From contig NZ_PDUW01000005.1 of NCBI RefSeq assembly GCF_003545815.1, positions 62,001-126,000 on the forward strand: DNA of 64,000 nt, written 5' to 3'. A model generated the notes under the pieces. The model was given only the letters and a program-made list of their open reading frames with translations, searched no databases and was not told the DNA's origin. The stretch is from Pusillimonas caeni (GTDB lineage: Bacteria > Pseudomonadota > Gammaproteobacteria > Burkholderiales > Burkholderiaceae_B). Made by a program: the position numbers and the translations under genes. Of the stretch, positions 18,476 through 26,867 are shown piece after piece (the stretch's first letter is position 1; each line of letters opens with the position of its first letter).

Positions 18476-18897
18476 ATGAAACCACGGCTTAGCGTCATTA
18501 CCCTCGGGGTCGACGACCTTGAACGTTCGCTCAAGTTCTACCGCGATGGGCTGCGCCTGCCCACGGAAGGAATAATCGGCGCACAGTTCGAGCATGGCGC
18601 CGTCGCGTTCTTTGATCTGCAGGCGGGCCTGAAATTGGCCCTCTGGCCGCGAGAAAGCCTTTCAAACGATTCAGGCATCCCGTTGGCAAGCCCCAGCGCC
18701 ACCGAGTTCACGCTCGGGCATAATGTTTCCTCCAAAGCCGAAGTGGACGAGACGATGGCCCAGGCAGAAGCCGCCGGAGCGGTCATCGTCAAGCCGGCGC
18801 AAGACACTTTTGGGGCGGCTATGCCGGCTATTTCCAGGACCCCGACGGCCACCTATGGGAAGTCGTCTGGAATCCTGAGTTGCTGCCCTCGGATTGA
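18476..18897 (+). pseudogene. VOC/glyoxalase-like protein gene with a frameshift
   Basis: The frame begins MKPRLSVITLGVDDLERSLKFYRDGLRLP, a clear vicinal-oxygen-chelate domain. At 18808-18811 a run of four T breaks the frame: with one extra T the sequence continues as WGGYAGYFQDPDGHLWEVVWNPE and stops at 18897, exactly the expected VOC C-terminus with the metal-ligand Glu in WEVVWNPE. As written, translation runs on in the wrong frame to 18922. Either the gene is inactivated or the base call is wrong. The rest of the domain is intact. Confidence 0.8.
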
Positions 18898-18916
18898 AAG
18901 GACTGGCCTGGTCCAG

Positions 18917-19678
18917 TCATGACGACGTGACTATGACATAAGGACCGCCCTGGAACTGAATAAGCCTGGACTGCATCGTACGAAGAAAACGTACGGTGGA
19001 TTTATCGTACTCTTTGATCAGCCTGTCGGCCTCTCTTACGAGGTCACCATACGCCTGCATGTTGTCGATGAAACTCGACATGCCCTCTTTCGACATCGCA
19101 AAATCATTGGCGGACCGGGTCACCGCCGCCATACGCAGACGGCATTCCGCCAATCGGGCCAGTTTTTCTATATCGAGGCTGTCGCTTGCACCATATGACG
19201 AGCAAGGGTCCAAAGAGCCCAAGTCGGCCGCAGCAGGATCAAGGTCTATTTCGTCGACATGGATCAACTCGTCGGCGAGGTCCTTGCCGAAGTAGCGGAC
19301 CAGCTGAAAATGGTGCGCAATGAGCTGCTGGCGCCAGCGCCGATGAAAGCCCATGAACTCGCGCCATGGACCACTGTTTATTTCTTCCCATGTTTTCCCA
19401 TGGGAATCGCGTGAAAGCTTGACCAGGGCATTGTAGCCATCGCTCAATAAATGACTTGTTTCCTGCGCCGTATTCTGCGCGCCGCCCAGCAGCCGGACTT
19501 TCTCGAATTGCCGGCTCTGTTCGTTCAACTGCCACGCAATGCCCACCAGGGAAATCAGCGCCGTGAGCCCTGCTGCGACCACAGAAGGCCACCATGATGT
19601 ATATGCCTTGCACTCCCTTCCTTCGCTCCTCCTTTTCTGAAGCGGGGTACACCTGACCCTGTGACGCCTGAATCGCAT
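18917..19678 (-). CDS. membrane-anchored protein of unknown function
   Basis: 253 aa, no family recognised. A basic N-terminal tail (RFRRHRVRC) is followed by one membrane helix (about residues 31-49, SVVAAGLTALISLVGIAW) and a long, mostly helical, charged region that should be cytoplasmic or periplasmic, with WREFMGFHRRWRQQLIAHHFQLVRYFGKDLADE as a distinctive stretch. ATG 19678 was chosen because GGGAG lies eight bases upstream; longer frame begins with GTG straight after a stop. The gene is divergent from the patatin gene. Base composition is slightly less GC-rich than neighbours, fitting an accessory gene. Confidence 0.65.
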   Translation of the reverse strand: MRFRRHRVRCTPLQKRRSEGRECKAYTSWWPSVVAAGLTALISLVGIAWQLNEQSRQFEKVRLLGGAQNTAQETSHLLSDGYNALVKLSRDSHGKTWEEINSGPWREFMGFHRRWRQQLIAHHFQLVRYFGKDLADELIHVDEIDLDPAAADLGSLDPCSSYGASDSLDIEKLARLAECRLRMAAVTRSANDFAMSKEGMSSFIDNMQAYGDLVREADRLIKEYDKSTVRFLRTMQSRLIQFQGGPYVIVTSS

Positions 19679-19862
19679 GCAACATCTCCCATATGAACGG
19701 GCATACTTTTTAACATTCAAGACAGGCGGGCGGGAACGCTCCGGACGGACCTCATCGCAAGAAGGAACGCAACGGAGCCGCCCCCAGCGTATGAGCACCA
19801 CTTAATCGATACAAATCTGCCTACAATTCAACTTTCCGGGCTCGGCGTACAAAAGGATAGCC

Positions 19863-20774
19863 ATGCGACTCGCAAAACCCACGATCGGACTCGCCCTGGG
19901 CAGCGGATCGGCGCGAGGCTGGTCGCACATCGGCATCATCCGGGTGCTCGAAGAGGCCGGCATCGTGCCCGACATCGTTTGCGGCACGTCGATCGGCGCC
20001 TTGGTGGGGGCCGCCTATGCGGACGATCAGCTCGCCCGCCTCGAGCAGTGGGTCCGCGGCCTGACATGGCAGAACGTCATGGGGCTGCTGGACTTCACCA
20101 TCAACGGCGGCCTCATCCACGGCGAAAAGCTCTTCACCTTTCTTCGCTCTCATGTGGGCGACAAGGACATCGCTGCCTTGCCCAAAGCCTTCGCTGCGGT
20201 GGCCACCGAGCTCGTCACCGGCCGCGAAGTCTGGCTGCGCGAAGGCTCGGTGATCGACGCCGTACGCGCCTCGGCAGCCCTGCCGGGCCTGTTCAAGCCA
20301 TCGCAACTCAATGACCGCCTGCTGGTCGACGGCGCCCTGGTCAACCCCGTGCCGGTCTCTTTGTGCCGCGCCATGGGGGCCGACCTTGTCATTGCCGTGG
20401 ATTTGAATTCGGACCTCATCGGACGCCACTTCGACCTGAGCGACGCACCCGAAGAACCTGAACCCGAGGCGCCGAGCACCTTTGCAACGGTGCTGGATAA
20501 ACTGCCCTTGAAGCTGGGCCGCCTGAAAAGCGGCCCCTCCGCCTCGACCGCCATGCCGTCCATTTTCGACGTGCTGAGCATCAGCCTGAACATCATGCAG
20601 GTGCGCATCACCCGCAGCCGCCTGGCGGGCGAGCCGGCCGACGTCCTGATCCGCCCGCGCCTGGCCAACTTTGCCCTCATGGACTATCACCGCGCTGCCC
20701 ATGCCATCGAAGAAGGCGAGCGCGCGGCGCACCATGCGCTGCACGAAATCAATGATCTTCTTGGCCGGCGCTGA
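19863..20774 (+). CDS. patatin-like phospholipase (RssA/NTE-type)
   Basis: 303 aa. The Ser-Asp dyad is intact: Ser43 in CGTSIGALVGA and Asp156 in VDGALVNPVP; the oxyanion loop is GSGSARGWSHIG. Overall it resembles bacterial RssA-like patatin proteins, lipid acyl hydrolases acting in the cytoplasm or at the inner membrane. An AAAGGA ribosome site precedes the ATG. It is monocistronic and divergent from the unknown membrane-anchored protein gene. Confidence 0.9.
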   Translation: MRLAKPTIGLALGSGSARGWSHIGIIRVLEEAGIVPDIVCGTSIGALVGAAYADDQLARLEQWVRGLTWQNVMGLLDFTINGGLIHGEKLFTFLRSHVGDKDIAALPKAFAAVATELVTGREVWLREGSVIDAVRASAALPGLFKPSQLNDRLLVDGALVNPVPVSLCRAMGADLVIAVDLNSDLIGRHFDLSDAPEEPEPEAPSTFATVLDKLPLKLGRLKSGPSASTAMPSIFDVLSISLNIMQVRITRSRLAGEPADVLIRPRLANFALMDYHRAAHAIEEGERAAHHALHEINDLLGRR

Positions 20775-20986
20775 CGCCAACTGCTTGCCGAAGCCGCCTC
20801 TTGCCTCTCGGATGCGGACCTTGGCCGACTCCGCCGCGCGCCTGCTGTTTCGATCCCGTAACACTTGGCGGGCGAAGAATCGTCTAACATGAAAAACGCC
20901 TCTTGCAGGCGTTCAAGCAGTGTGCCCGTCCTCTGGCGCGCAGGCTCCGGAAACTGGCCGGGCAATCCCCCCAGAAAGGAGTCATC

Positions 20987-21352
20987 ATGAGTACCAGCAA
21001 AACGCTTTTCCTGCTGCTCCTGGGCACCGCGCTGTCCGGTCCAGCCCTGGCCGACCCGCCCAAGACCCAGAACGGCCACTTCATCGATTCCAACGGCGCC
21101 ACCCTCTATACCTACGACAAGGATACGGGCGGCAAAAGCGCCTGCACCGACAAATGCGCCCAGAACTGGCCGCCCGCCCTTGCCGGGCGAGACGACACAG
21201 CCAGCGGCGACTGGACCTTCGTGGAGAGCCATGACGGCAAGCGGCAATGGGCCTACAAGGGCAAGCCTTTATACCTCTTCGCCAAAGACGCGAAACCCGG
21301 TGACACCACCGGAGACGGCGCGGGCGGCGTGTGGCATCTGGCCAAGCCCTAA
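20987..21352 (+). CDS. exported COG4315-type lipoprotein-repeat family protein
   Basis: 121 aa. Signal peptide (KTLFLLLLGTALSGPALA, cleavage before DPP) followed by one COG4315/secreted-repeat unit: GATLYTYDKDTGGKSACTDKCAQNWPP and RQWAYKGKPLYLFAKDAKPGDTTGDGAGGVWHLA, with a conserved Cys pair likely forming a disulfide. Function is unknown; such proteins are periplasmic and sometimes neighbour stress or redox genes. AAAGGAG lies at ideal distance before the ATG. It converges on, and overlaps by four bases, the end of the radical SAM gene. Confidence 0.85.
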   Translation: MSTSKTLFLLLLGTALSGPALADPPKTQNGHFIDSNGATLYTYDKDTGGKSACTDKCAQNWPPALAGRDDTASGDWTFVESHDGKRQWAYKGKPLYLFAKDAKPGDTTGDGAGGVWHLAKP

Positions 21353-22419
21353 AAAAGCGTCAACTGAGGCTGCTGTTCTGGCGGCCTTGAAAAAAGGGTC
21401 GTGTCCAAAGGGTGCCGGGTCTGGTTCAACCCGGCTTTGAGACACGCCCTTTTGAACCTCTGTTCGAGCAGTTGGGCAAATACCCCGGTTCCTTTCATCC
21501 TGGTCCGGTAATCGGAATCGTATATCTTGCCGTTGCGCATCTGCCTGACCAGGTTCATGACGTGGGCTTCCTTCAGGGGATGGTGGGCCGCCAGCCATTC
21601 TCGAAACAGGTCCGCGATTTCCAAGGGCAGCCTCAGCAGGACATACGCCGCACTCTTCGCGCCTGCGTCTTTAGCGCTGAACAGAATTTTTTCCATGTCA
21701 TGGTCGGTCAAGGCGGGAATGACGGGCGCCACGATCACGCCCGAAGGAATGCCGGCCTCGCTGAGTGCGCGGATAGCCTCTATGCGCGCCCCCGGCGTAC
21801 TGGCGCGCGGCTCCAGAGTTCTTGCAATGGTTCGGTCCAGCGAGCCCACCGACATGAAAACCCGAACCAAGTTCTTGCGCGCCAATCGGGCAAGCACATC
21901 GATGTCTCGCGTCACGGACGCGGACTTGGTGGTAATGGCGACGGGATGGTTGAATTCTTCCATGACCGCCAATACCGAAGCCGTTATTCCCAGCCTGCGC
22001 TCTATGGGCTGATAGGGGTCGGTGTTGGCGCCCAGGGCGATGAGCTTGGGTACGTAGGACGGCTTTGAAAATTCCTTGCGTAGCAGGTCGGCCGCATTGC
22101 TCTTGGCGTAGAGCCTGGTCTCGAAATCAAGACCGGGCGAGTGATTCAAATACGCATGCGTAGGCCGGGCATAGCAGTATATGCAGCCGTGCTCGCATCC
22201 CCTGTACGGATTGATCGACTGCTCGAACCCGATATCGGGCGAATCATTGCGCGAAATGATCGACCTTGCTGTTTCCAAAGAGACTGTCGTAGCCGGCTTG
22301 GGCGTGGTTTCCGGTTCAGCTTGGGCCCATTCATCGTCAAACCGTTCGCGCTGAAAATGCTCGAAACGGGGCGTTCTGTTCGAGATGCTGCCTCTGCCTT
22401 TGATGGGAGTCGTTTTCAT
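21349..22419 (-). CDS. PA0069-family radical SAM protein, SOS-controlled
   Basis: 356 aa. Cys75, Cys79 and Cys82 in GCEHGCIYCYARP form the CxxxCxxC site for the 4Fe-4S cluster and SAM. KGRGSISNRTPRFE at the N-terminus, NPYRGCEHGC and ALGANTDPYQPIE are hallmarks of the PA0069/SplB-like family, related to spore photoproduct lyase; a DNA-repair role has been suspected but not shown. A perfect CTGT-N8-ACAG LexA box lies 14 bp upstream of the start, so it should be induced by DNA damage. In Pseudomonas aeruginosa PA0069 is, from memory, in the LexA regulon. Confidence 0.9.
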   Translation of the reverse strand: MKTTPIKGRGSISNRTPRFEHFQRERFDDEWAQAEPETTPKPATTVSLETARSIISRNDSPDIGFEQSINPYRGCEHGCIYCYARPTHAYLNHSPGLDFETRLYAKSNAADLLRKEFSKPSYVPKLIALGANTDPYQPIERRLGITASVLAVMEEFNHPVAITTKSASVTRDIDVLARLARKNLVRVFMSVGSLDRTIARTLEPRASTPGARIEAIRALSEAGIPSGVIVAPVIPALTDHDMEKILFSAKDAGAKSAAYVLLRLPLEIADLFREWLAAHHPLKEAHVMNLVRQMRNGKIYDSDYRTRMKGTGVFAQLLEQRFKRACLKAGLNQTRHPLDTTLFSRPPEQQPQLTLF

Positions 22420-22432
22420 GATGCCCCCCGAT

Positions 22433-22452
22433 TACTGTATAAATAAACAGTA
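22433..22452 (-). promoter_or_regulatory. LexA (SOS) box
   Basis: TACTGTATAAATAAACAGTA fits the LexA consensus TACTGTATATATATACAGTA at nearly every position and has the exact CTGT-N8-ACAG core (22435-22450). It lies 14 bp from the radical SAM start and 75 bp from the small gene on the other strand, so it could control both. Confidence 0.85.
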
Positions 22453-22526
22453 TATAACAGGAGCATAATGACAGTACGGCAGTGCGAGTACCATCTCGGC
22501 TTTCAAGGCCAAACAAGGAGCAAAAC

Positions 22527-22724
22527 ATGGGAAAAAAGAACAAGCCCGATCCGGACGAACTGGCACTGATCGAGTGGTGCACTGAAGTCGAGGGGTTCCT
22601 GGTCGCCGCGGGCGCATCGCTGCGCGAAGCGCAGGACCACATCGAGGAGCAGGCCGAATGGTTTACGGATCAGTTCTATAACGGCCTGACGCCTGAAGAG
22701 GCGGCCAAGGAAGCTTTGAATTGA
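22527..22724 (+). CDS. small acidic conserved-type protein of unknown function
   Basis: 65 aa, acidic and helical: PDPDELALIEWCTEVEGFLVAAGASLREAQDHIEEQ, then WFTDQFYNGLTPEEAAKEAL. No signal peptide or membrane segment and no known domain recognised. AAGGAG with seven-base spacing precedes the ATG, which supports real translation. It is divergent from the SOS-boxed radical SAM gene and may share the LexA box. Its length and composition suggest a regulatory or partner protein, but this is a guess. Confidence 0.75.
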   Translation: MGKKNKPDPDELALIEWCTEVEGFLVAAGASLREAQDHIEEQAEWFTDQFYNGLTPEEAAKEALN

Positions 22725-22778
22725 GAGACTGGACCATTTCATCCAAATCCTCTTGAATAGACCGCAGGACCCATTTAG

Positions 22779-22801
22779 AATCTGACTATACTGGTCAGAT
22801 T
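22779..22801 (+). promoter_or_regulatory. palindromic operator of the toxin-antitoxin operon
   Basis: Perfect eight-base arms AATCTGAC / GTCAGATT flank a seven-base centre containing TATACT, a good -10 element. It ends 12 bp before the antitoxin start. Antitoxins of the Phd type bind such palindromes to repress their own operon. Confidence 0.65.
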
Positions 22802-22813
22802 AAGGAGCATCCT

Positions 22814-23062
22814 ATGCAAAGCTGGCAAATCCAGGAAGCCAAAGCGCGGATGTCTGAACTTATCAAGCGGGCGCAAGAGCAGCCGCAAGACATCACATTG
22901 CATGGCAGATCCGTCGCCGTGGTTGTATCGCGCACCGAGTTCGATCGTCTCTCGCGAACAGAGGACTCCCTTGTGGATTTCATGCGCCGGTCACCACTTC
23001 ATGATTTGGATGAAATAGACCTGGAGCGAGACAAGAGCCCGACGCGCGAGGTCGCGCTTTGA
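22814..23062 (+). CDS. Phd/YefM-family antitoxin
   Basis: 82 aa. WQIQEAKARMSELIKRAQEQPQDITLHGRSVAVVVSRTEFDRL is the Phd-fold DNA-binding and dimerisation domain; the C-terminal 30 residues (FMRRSPLHDLDEIDLERDKSP) are the flexible toxin-neutralising tail. AGGAG lies upstream. The stop overlaps the TTG start of the PIN toxin by four bases, ensuring coupled synthesis. Confidence 0.9.
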   Translation: MQSWQIQEAKARMSELIKRAQEQPQDITLHGRSVAVVVSRTEFDRLSRTEDSLVDFMRRSPLHDLDEIDLERDKSPTREVAL

Positions 23063-23487
23063 GCTATCTGTTGGACACCAACGTGCTCTCCGAGCTAAGG
23101 CGCAAAATGCCGCATCCGGATGTGCTGCAGTGGTTCGAGGGCAGGCCGGCCTCGACACTCTTTTTAAGTGTCCTGACTCTGGGTGAGATCCGCAAAGGAA
23201 TCCAGGCCCTGCCGCAAGCAGGTCGCCGCGAGATGCTCGTGGATTGGCTTGAAACCGAGCTTACCGCCTTTTTTTCACGACGCATTCTGTCCGTGGATGC
23301 CGCGGTGGCGGACCGATGGGGCCGTTTGGTGGCTGACGCAGGCAGACCCGTGCCCGCGATAGACAGCTTGCTGGCTGCCACGGCTCTCGAGCACGACTTG
23401 ACGCTCGTTACTCGCAATACCAAAGATTTCGAGGGCTTGGGCGTTTCGCTCGTTGATCCGTGGGCTGGAACCAGATATAGACGGTAG
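23059..23487 (+). CDS. VapC/FitB-like PIN-domain toxin (ribonuclease)
   Basis: 142 aa. The acidic Mg2+ site of the PIN domain is complete: Asp6 in LLDTNVLSELRR, Glu43 in LTLGEIRKGI, Asp102 in PAIDSLLAATA and Asp123 in TRNTKDFEGLG. Such toxins cleave tRNA or rRNA to stop growth. It starts with TTG inside TTGA, overlapping the antitoxin stop; no better start exists. The pair is complete and looks functional. Confidence 0.9.
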   Translation: MSYLLDTNVLSELRRKMPHPDVLQWFEGRPASTLFLSVLTLGEIRKGIQALPQAGRREMLVDWLETELTAFFSRRILSVDAAVADRWGRLVADAGRPVPAIDSLLAATALEHDLTLVTRNTKDFEGLGVSLVDPWAGTRYRR

Positions 23488-23543
23488 AAATTCTGAGTGG
23501 CGTCAAGACTCCTTCCGGGGCCGGCATCCTCTCCCGCCGACCG

Positions 23544-24896
23544 TCACATCGGCACCCACGAACCATGCAATCCCGCGGGCACCCGGCGCGGCAGGCGTAT
23601 GACGGCTATTGGACCGCGTTCGATATGGCGGGCGTCCAGGATGGCGAAGCTGCCCTCGGAGCTTCCCTCCGTATGGACGAACGTGACAATGAAGCCATCA
23701 TCCTCGCGCCCGCCCTCGGCCTCCGCCACGAACACCGGCTCACCCACCGTGACCCCTGGGGAAAACTGATGAACCACTTTCTCGCCCGTAGCCAGATCGT
23801 AACGGGCGATCGCTTCGAAGGTGCCCATCTGAGGCGTCCGACCAGGCTGCGGGATACGCAGACCCACATAGCAATAGCGAGCCTTGCTGCCTAGGAACGA
23901 GTCATTGATGCGGCCGAACTCGCAGGCCTGTTCATCGATTGTCTGGTCTTCCACCGTGTTGGCGTCGGCATCGACGATCATCCGATGCAGCTCCAGCTTT
24001 CTGTCGCCCCTGGTCAGTGAGAGGGAGTCGTACCAAGGCAGCACCACTTCGATACGGCCGCCTTCTTCATGTGCGTTGATGACATGCCAATGAAAAAAAG
24101 CGGGGCCCTTGATCCATCTCACATCTTGCGCCGCTCGTGCGTCGCGCGGAATCAGCGCAACCATTGAGCCCCTGTCCGGCTGCCAAGCCGCGGGCGGGCC
24201 GGAGCGCGAGAAATCGAATACCAAGGGGCACACGAAGATGACGACATAATGCTCTGTCAGTCCGATGTCGTGAACCATGGCCGGCCACGGCGACTGAAAC
24301 GGTACGATGCGATCGAGCCGTCCGGCCTTGTCGGCGCGCAGGTAAAGCAATTCGCCCGTTTCCAGGTCGTATTGCACCGAAAACAGCGCGCCGCTGACCG
24401 GATCCGCCTTGGGATGAGCGGACATCACGCCCGGCAGCATGCCGTCGTAGTCGAAGACGTCTATCGTGTTGAGGTCGCGGTCCAACTCGTAAGGTTCACC
24501 GCCTTCAAAAAGAGCCAGATACCGGCCCGCGTGATGGATGATATGGGTATTGGCGAGATTCGCGTGCGGTGGCACCGAAAGCGTGGAATGATAAAGCCGC
24601 CGACCGGCCGCCCTCTCCTGCGCCAGCTCCTTGGTCAACACCCAGCGGTTGCGATAGCGTGCCCGGCCATCCTCTATGTAGACCGCGTGGATCATTCCGG
24701 TTCCGTCGAACGGGTAGGCATAGTGATCGTCAGGCCTGAACTGGGGGTTGGGCCCATTGCGCATGAACACGCCCCGCATGCCCGAAGGTATCCTTCCCTC
24801 GACCGCCAGGCCAGTGTCGTCTCGCTCATCGAAGACGGGCGCGAACGCGCGGGTCAAAAATGGGTTGTCGCTGGTCCAGGGTTCCATATATTTCAC
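23544..24896 (-). CDS. carotenoid cleavage oxygenase family protein (lignostilbene dioxygenase-like)
   Basis: 450 aa. The seven-bladed-propeller family is recognised from FMRNGPNPQF near the start, HPKADP, MVHDIGLTEHY, WHVINAHEEG and LHGSWVP; His161, His209, His271 and His444 are the four iron ligands. Bacterial members without carotenoid genes nearby often cleave stilbenes or lignostilbenes from lignin. No partner genes are adjacent, so the substrate is open. It begins with a GTG (24896) or an ATG three codons later; neither has a good ribosome site. It converges on the toxin gene. Confidence 0.88.
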   Translation of the reverse strand: MKYMEPWTSDNPFLTRAFAPVFDERDDTGLAVEGRIPSGMRGVFMRNGPNPQFRPDDHYAYPFDGTGMIHAVYIEDGRARYRNRWVLTKELAQERAAGRRLYHSTLSVPPHANLANTHIIHHAGRYLALFEGGEPYELDRDLNTIDVFDYDGMLPGVMSAHPKADPVSGALFSVQYDLETGELLYLRADKAGRLDRIVPFQSPWPAMVHDIGLTEHYVVIFVCPLVFDFSRSGPPAAWQPDRGSMVALIPRDARAAQDVRWIKGPAFFHWHVINAHEEGGRIEVVLPWYDSLSLTRGDRKLELHRMIVDADANTVEDQTIDEQACEFGRINDSFLGSKARYCYVGLRIPQPGRTPQMGTFEAIARYDLATGEKVVHQFSPGVTVGEPVFVAEAEGGREDDGFIVTFVHTEGSSEGSFAILDARHIERGPIAVIRLPRRVPAGLHGSWVPM

Positions 24897-25145
24897 GCAG
24901 GTGGGGTTGCGGGATGCCGCCGGGGGCTCTGGCTGCGCATTTCGGGCACGTCACATTGCAATGATACTGCGGGTTTCCCTGGCGCTGGCGCGTGCCAGTC
25001 GCGCATCGGACCTGAGCCACGATACGGCGGCCGCCGAACGTGCTACAACAATATAGGCTGGCAAAAGCATTATTGATCGTCGCCGGGCTTAGGCCATGGC
25101 GCGGCAAAGTAGATGCGCTGCGCATTCCTGTTTACAGAGGTTGAA

Positions 25146-25451
25146 ATGACTGACAAGCCCACAGTTCAAGTTTCATACGAAGACAATGACCAAAAGGGCC
25201 GTTTCGTCGCCCGCATCGAAGGTATTGACGAAGAAGGCGAACTGACGATCTCCAAGGTTTCAGAAACGCTCGTCATCGCCGACCACACCTTCGCTCCCGA
25301 TGCCCTGCGTGGCACAGGCGCCGCTTTGGCCATGGTGAATGCGCTCATCGCCGACGCCCGCGCCAAGGGCTATCGCATCGTGCCGCTGTGCCCCTACGTA
25401 CGCGCGCAGTCGCAGAAACATCCGGAATGGTCAGATGTCATTCAGCTTTGA
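25146..25451 (+). CDS. GNAT-like N-acetyltransferase (YidJ/COG2388 type)
   Basis: 101 aa. Short stand-alone GNAT domain: GRFVARIEGIDEEGELTISKV, then the acetyl-CoA loop region VIADHTFAPDALRGTGAALAMVNALIADARAKGYRIVPLCPYVRA. This matches the small COG2388 acetyltransferases, whose substrates are unknown. AGAGG precedes the ATG. It stands alone between the carotenoid oxygenase promoter and the MFS gene. Confidence 0.88.
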   Translation: MTDKPTVQVSYEDNDQKGRFVARIEGIDEEGELTISKVSETLVIADHTFAPDALRGTGAALAMVNALIADARAKGYRIVPLCPYVRAQSQKHPEWSDVIQL

Positions 25452-25586
25452 TGAACGCGGCGCCGCAACCGGGGCGGCGGCTGAATACCCGCAGGGTGAG
25501 GACATAAAAGGGCAGTCGGCCGTGCTTTAGCGACAACATAGCGTATCCTTCGCAAACGCAATTGTTTTACCGTTTGTGGGAAATCC

Positions 25587-26807
25587 ATGTCGCCCTCCCT
25601 GCCGCCATCTCCTTCTTTGCCCGACCCGGCCGCTGAACGCTTGGCGCAGCGCCCTCCTGGCGGCAAGGCCACCCTGGCCTTGTTTGCCTCGATCCTGCTG
25701 GCGTTCGTGTCCGCATCCAGCGCCCCCTCGCCTTTGTATCGCTTGTACCAAAGCGCCTGGTCGTTTGGCTCGACGTGGGTGACGGTGGTTTTCGCCGTCT
25801 ATGCCCTGGTGCTGCTGCTGTCTTTGCTGATAACGGGCCGGCTGTCCGACTACCTTGGACGCAAGCCCGTGATGGCGGTGGCCCTGATAACGGAAATCGT
25901 CGCGATGAGCATGTTCTGGAATGCCGACAGCCTGAGCGACCTGATTGTCGCGCGCATGCTGCAAGGTTTTGCCACCGGGATGGCGACCACCTCGGTGGGC
26001 GCGGCGCTGATCGACCTGAACAAAGAGCGCGGCGCGTTTATCAACAGCATGGGACCCATGTTCGGCACGGCACTGGGCGCGTTGGGCAGCACCGCGCTGA
26101 TGGTGTATTTTCCCGCCCCCACGCAGACGGTGTTCGGCGTGTTTCTGACGGTGTTCGCCCTGCAGGCGATCGCCTTGTTCTTTGCGCCGGAGACAGCCCG
26201 ACGCCGCCCCGGCGCCTGGGCCAGCTTGCGGCCCCGCATTGCGGTGCCCGCTCAGGCAAGGAGCGCATTGCGCGCCGTCAGCCCCAGCAATATGGCCGTA
26301 TGGATGCTGGGCGGCTTCTATCTTTCGCTGATGCCGTCGCTGGTGCAGGGCGTAACCCAGGTGCGTACGCCCTGGCTTAGCGGCCTGGTGATCGCCGCCC
26401 TGACCGCAAGCGGCGCCATAAGCGTGATCTGCCTGCGGGCCAAAGAACCCGCGTGGCTGCTGCGCACGGGCCAACAGGCGCTTATGTCGGGTATTGCAAT
26501 CATCTTGCTGGGCGCCAACTTCAGCCAACCCGGCTTGCTGCTGATCGGCTCTCTGACTGCGGGATGCGGTTTTGGCGTCACCTTCCTGGGCGCATTGGGC
26601 CGCCTTCTACCCCTGGCAAAGCCGCACGAGCGCTCGGCCTTGATGGGTGTGTTCTACACGCAAAGCTACCTGGCCCACAGCGTGCCCACCATCGCGGCGG
26701 GTTATCTGGCCCAGCGCACGAACTTGCTTACCGCCGCCAATGTGTATGGCGCCGTGATCGTGGCGCTGGTGCTGGGGACATACATGAGGACACGGCGTAG
26801 CGCCTGA
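25587..26807 (+). CDS. MFS transporter
   Basis: 406 aa with about twelve membrane helices. The cytoplasmic loop between helices 2 and 3 reads GRLSDYLGRKPVM, a clear MFS signature A; helix 5 is MATTSVGAALIDLNKERGAFINS. It resembles DHA1-like exporters of unknown substrate in soil and Bordetella-like bacteria. The N-terminus is Pro/Ser-rich. It stands alone without a regulator beside it. Confidence 0.87.
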   Translation: MSPSLPPSPSLPDPAAERLAQRPPGGKATLALFASILLAFVSASSAPSPLYRLYQSAWSFGSTWVTVVFAVYALVLLLSLLITGRLSDYLGRKPVMAVALITEIVAMSMFWNADSLSDLIVARMLQGFATGMATTSVGAALIDLNKERGAFINSMGPMFGTALGALGSTALMVYFPAPTQTVFGVFLTVFALQAIALFFAPETARRRPGAWASLRPRIAVPAQARSALRAVSPSNMAVWMLGGFYLSLMPSLVQGVTQVRTPWLSGLVIAALTASGAISVICLRAKEPAWLLRTGQQALMSGIAIILLGANFSQPGLLLIGSLTAGCGFGVTFLGALGRLLPLAKPHERSALMGVFYTQSYLAHSVPTIAAGYLAQRTNLLTAANVYGAVIVALVLGTYMRTRRSA

Positions 26808-26867
26808 AGCAGTGCTTGGTACACGCTTGGGCTAGAATCCTAGCGTCTCCAACTTCTTCGACAACCC

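Noticed and set aside
20888-20912. Hairpin AACGCCT / AGGCGTT with minus-strand T-run
   Set aside because: Terminator-like on the minus strand, but lies between two plus-strand genes with no minus-strand transcript ending there apart from possible read-through; too uncertain to list.
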